A DNA stretch of 64,000 bases from Indolivaga capnocytophagoides DSM 22835 (GTDB lineage Bacteria; Bacteroidota; Bacteroidia; Bacteroidales; Dysgonomonadaceae), in NCBI RefSeq assembly GCF_000426485.1, contig NZ_AUFL01000020.1, positions 1 to 64,000 of the forward strand. Direction: 5' to 3'. The notes beneath the pieces were generated by a model. It searched no databases, was not told where the DNA came from, and was given only the letters and a program-made list of their open reading frames with translations. The position numbers and the translations under genes were made by a program. This document shows positions 63,507 to 64,000 of this stretch, one piece after another (position 1 is the first letter of the stretch; the number at the start of each line of letters is the position of its first letter).

Positions 63507-64000
63507 ATGAAAAAATACAACCTAATATTTTTGTTGGTACTTTGCATTGTCTGTGTTTCCTGTAATCAGGATAAAAAATTATATGTACGTGACCGAATTG
63601 ATTTGCAGGGAAGATGGGAATTTAGAATCGATTCTTTAAACGAGGGTGTTAAAGATCGTTGGTATATTCAGAATTTCTCTGATTCTGTGAGTTTGCCGGG
63701 AACTTTGGATACAAATAAAAAAGGTATCTTAAATACAAAAATGGACGAAACAACCCATTTGTCTCGAGAATATGTCTATACAGGGAAGGTCTGGTATAAG
63801 AGGTCGGTTCAAATACCGGATGGGTGGGATCGAAAGAATATCCGAATGGTACTTGAGCGTACAAAACCTACAAAATTATGGGTTGATGGTAAAGAGATAG
63901 GAGCAAACGATAATGTTTCGACAAGCCAGATATATGACCTCACTGCATATTTATCTCCCGGAGCCCATGATATTGCAATTATGGTTGATAATGGAGAGTC
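63507..64000 (+). CDS. Glycoside hydrolase family 2 lipoprotein (N-terminal part, runs off the window)
   Basis: The frame opens with MKKYNLIFLLVLCIVCVSCN, a lipoprotein signal with Cys19. It continues into a GH2 sugar-binding jelly-roll: DLQGRWEFRIDSLNEG, VSLPGTLDTNKKG, VYTGKVWYKRSVQIP, IRMVLERTKPTKLWVDGKEIG and LSPGAHDIAIMVDN. At least 164 residues are present and the frame is open to base 64000. The catalytic domain is outside. GH2 proteins are exo-acting beta-galactosidases, mannosidases or glucuronidases; which one cannot be told. Confidence 0.85.
   Translation, partial: MKKYNLIFLLVLCIVCVSCNQDKKLYVRDRIDLQGRWEFRIDSLNEGVKDRWYIQNFSDSVSLPGTLDTNKKGILNTKMDETTHLSREYVYTGKVWYKRSVQIPDGWDRKNIRMVLERTKPTKLWVDGKEIGANDNVSTSQIYDLTAYLSPGAHDIAIMVDNGE

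Noticed and set aside
58278-64000. Complete polysaccharide utilisation locus
   Set aside because: Only the HTCS, AraC and start of GH2 are present; no SusC/SusD pair is in the window, so the locus is only suggested.

Overview
The window is AT-rich DNA from a member of the Bacteroidota, most likely the order Bacteroidales and possibly a Dysgonomonas-like genus. The evidence is promoters of the TTG-N19-TAnnTTTG type, Bacteroidales-style tyrosine integrases, a one-polypeptide hybrid two-component regulator (HTCS), long paired-domain FtsX permeases, GH30/DUF2264/GH2 glycan genes and lipoprotein signals of the form (S)CG/(S)CN. The genus is an inference; the class-level call is firmer.

Region 1 (1-10125) is a mobile region at a tRNA-Cys gene. 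A 13-bp direct repeat, GAGGTTCCTGGCG, occurs at 1306-1318 and at the 3' end of tRNA-Cys (10054-10066). It brackets about 8.7 kb holding a complete tyrosine integrase, an excisionase-like HTH protein, a phage-type replication initiator, a secreted protein of unknown role and two cargo modules. One module is a PD-(D/E)XK-like protein with an unknown partner. The other is a DUF2971 protein with a small membrane-anchored partner. Each end also carries TTGCAG followed by two CCGTACC copies 12 bp apart, which look like integrase arm sites. Outside the left repeat lies the broken integrase of an older element, cut by the end of an IS21-like insertion sequence.

Region 2 (10192-17004) is a histidine operon on the minus strand. 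It reads promoter, leader peptide with four consecutive His codons, attenuator, hisG, membrane protein, GNAT acetyltransferase, hisD, GNAT-cupin fusion, hisC and bifunctional hisB.

Region 3 (17107-23270) is a heavy-metal RND efflux operon (small Cys/His-rich protein, RND pump, TolC-like channel, adaptor). Its pump gene has an apparent 1-nt frameshift near the N-terminus. A perfect palindromic operator lies between it and nadX (aspartate dehydrogenase). nadX is followed by a convergent 2-hydroxyacid dehydrogenase.

Region 4 (25201-47767) contains an NtrC-type regulator and sensor kinase, a GH30 and a DUF2264 glycan gene, and a long export operon. The operon has a TolC-like channel, a MacA-like adaptor, five FtsX/MacB permeases and a single ATPase. 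A possible sigma-54 promoter with clustered GTGTAA/TTACAC motifs lies upstream.

Region 5 (47871-57911) holds fabH, then a cobalamin riboswitch controlling a formate/nitrite-type channel through a short overlapping leader ORF. It continues with small envelope proteins, a hybrid sensor kinase that overlaps a convergent sigma-54 regulator tail to tail, and a 30-residue membrane peptide.

Region 6 (58263-64000) is the regulatory start of a glycan-utilisation locus: a 1363-residue HTCS, an AraC regulator, and the N-terminus of a GH2 lipoprotein that runs off the window.

A dispersed palindromic repeat (core AAGGTCTCAGACCTT) recurs at least eight times between 15.9 and 45.8 kb. It frequently begins exactly at the stop codon of a minus-strand gene.
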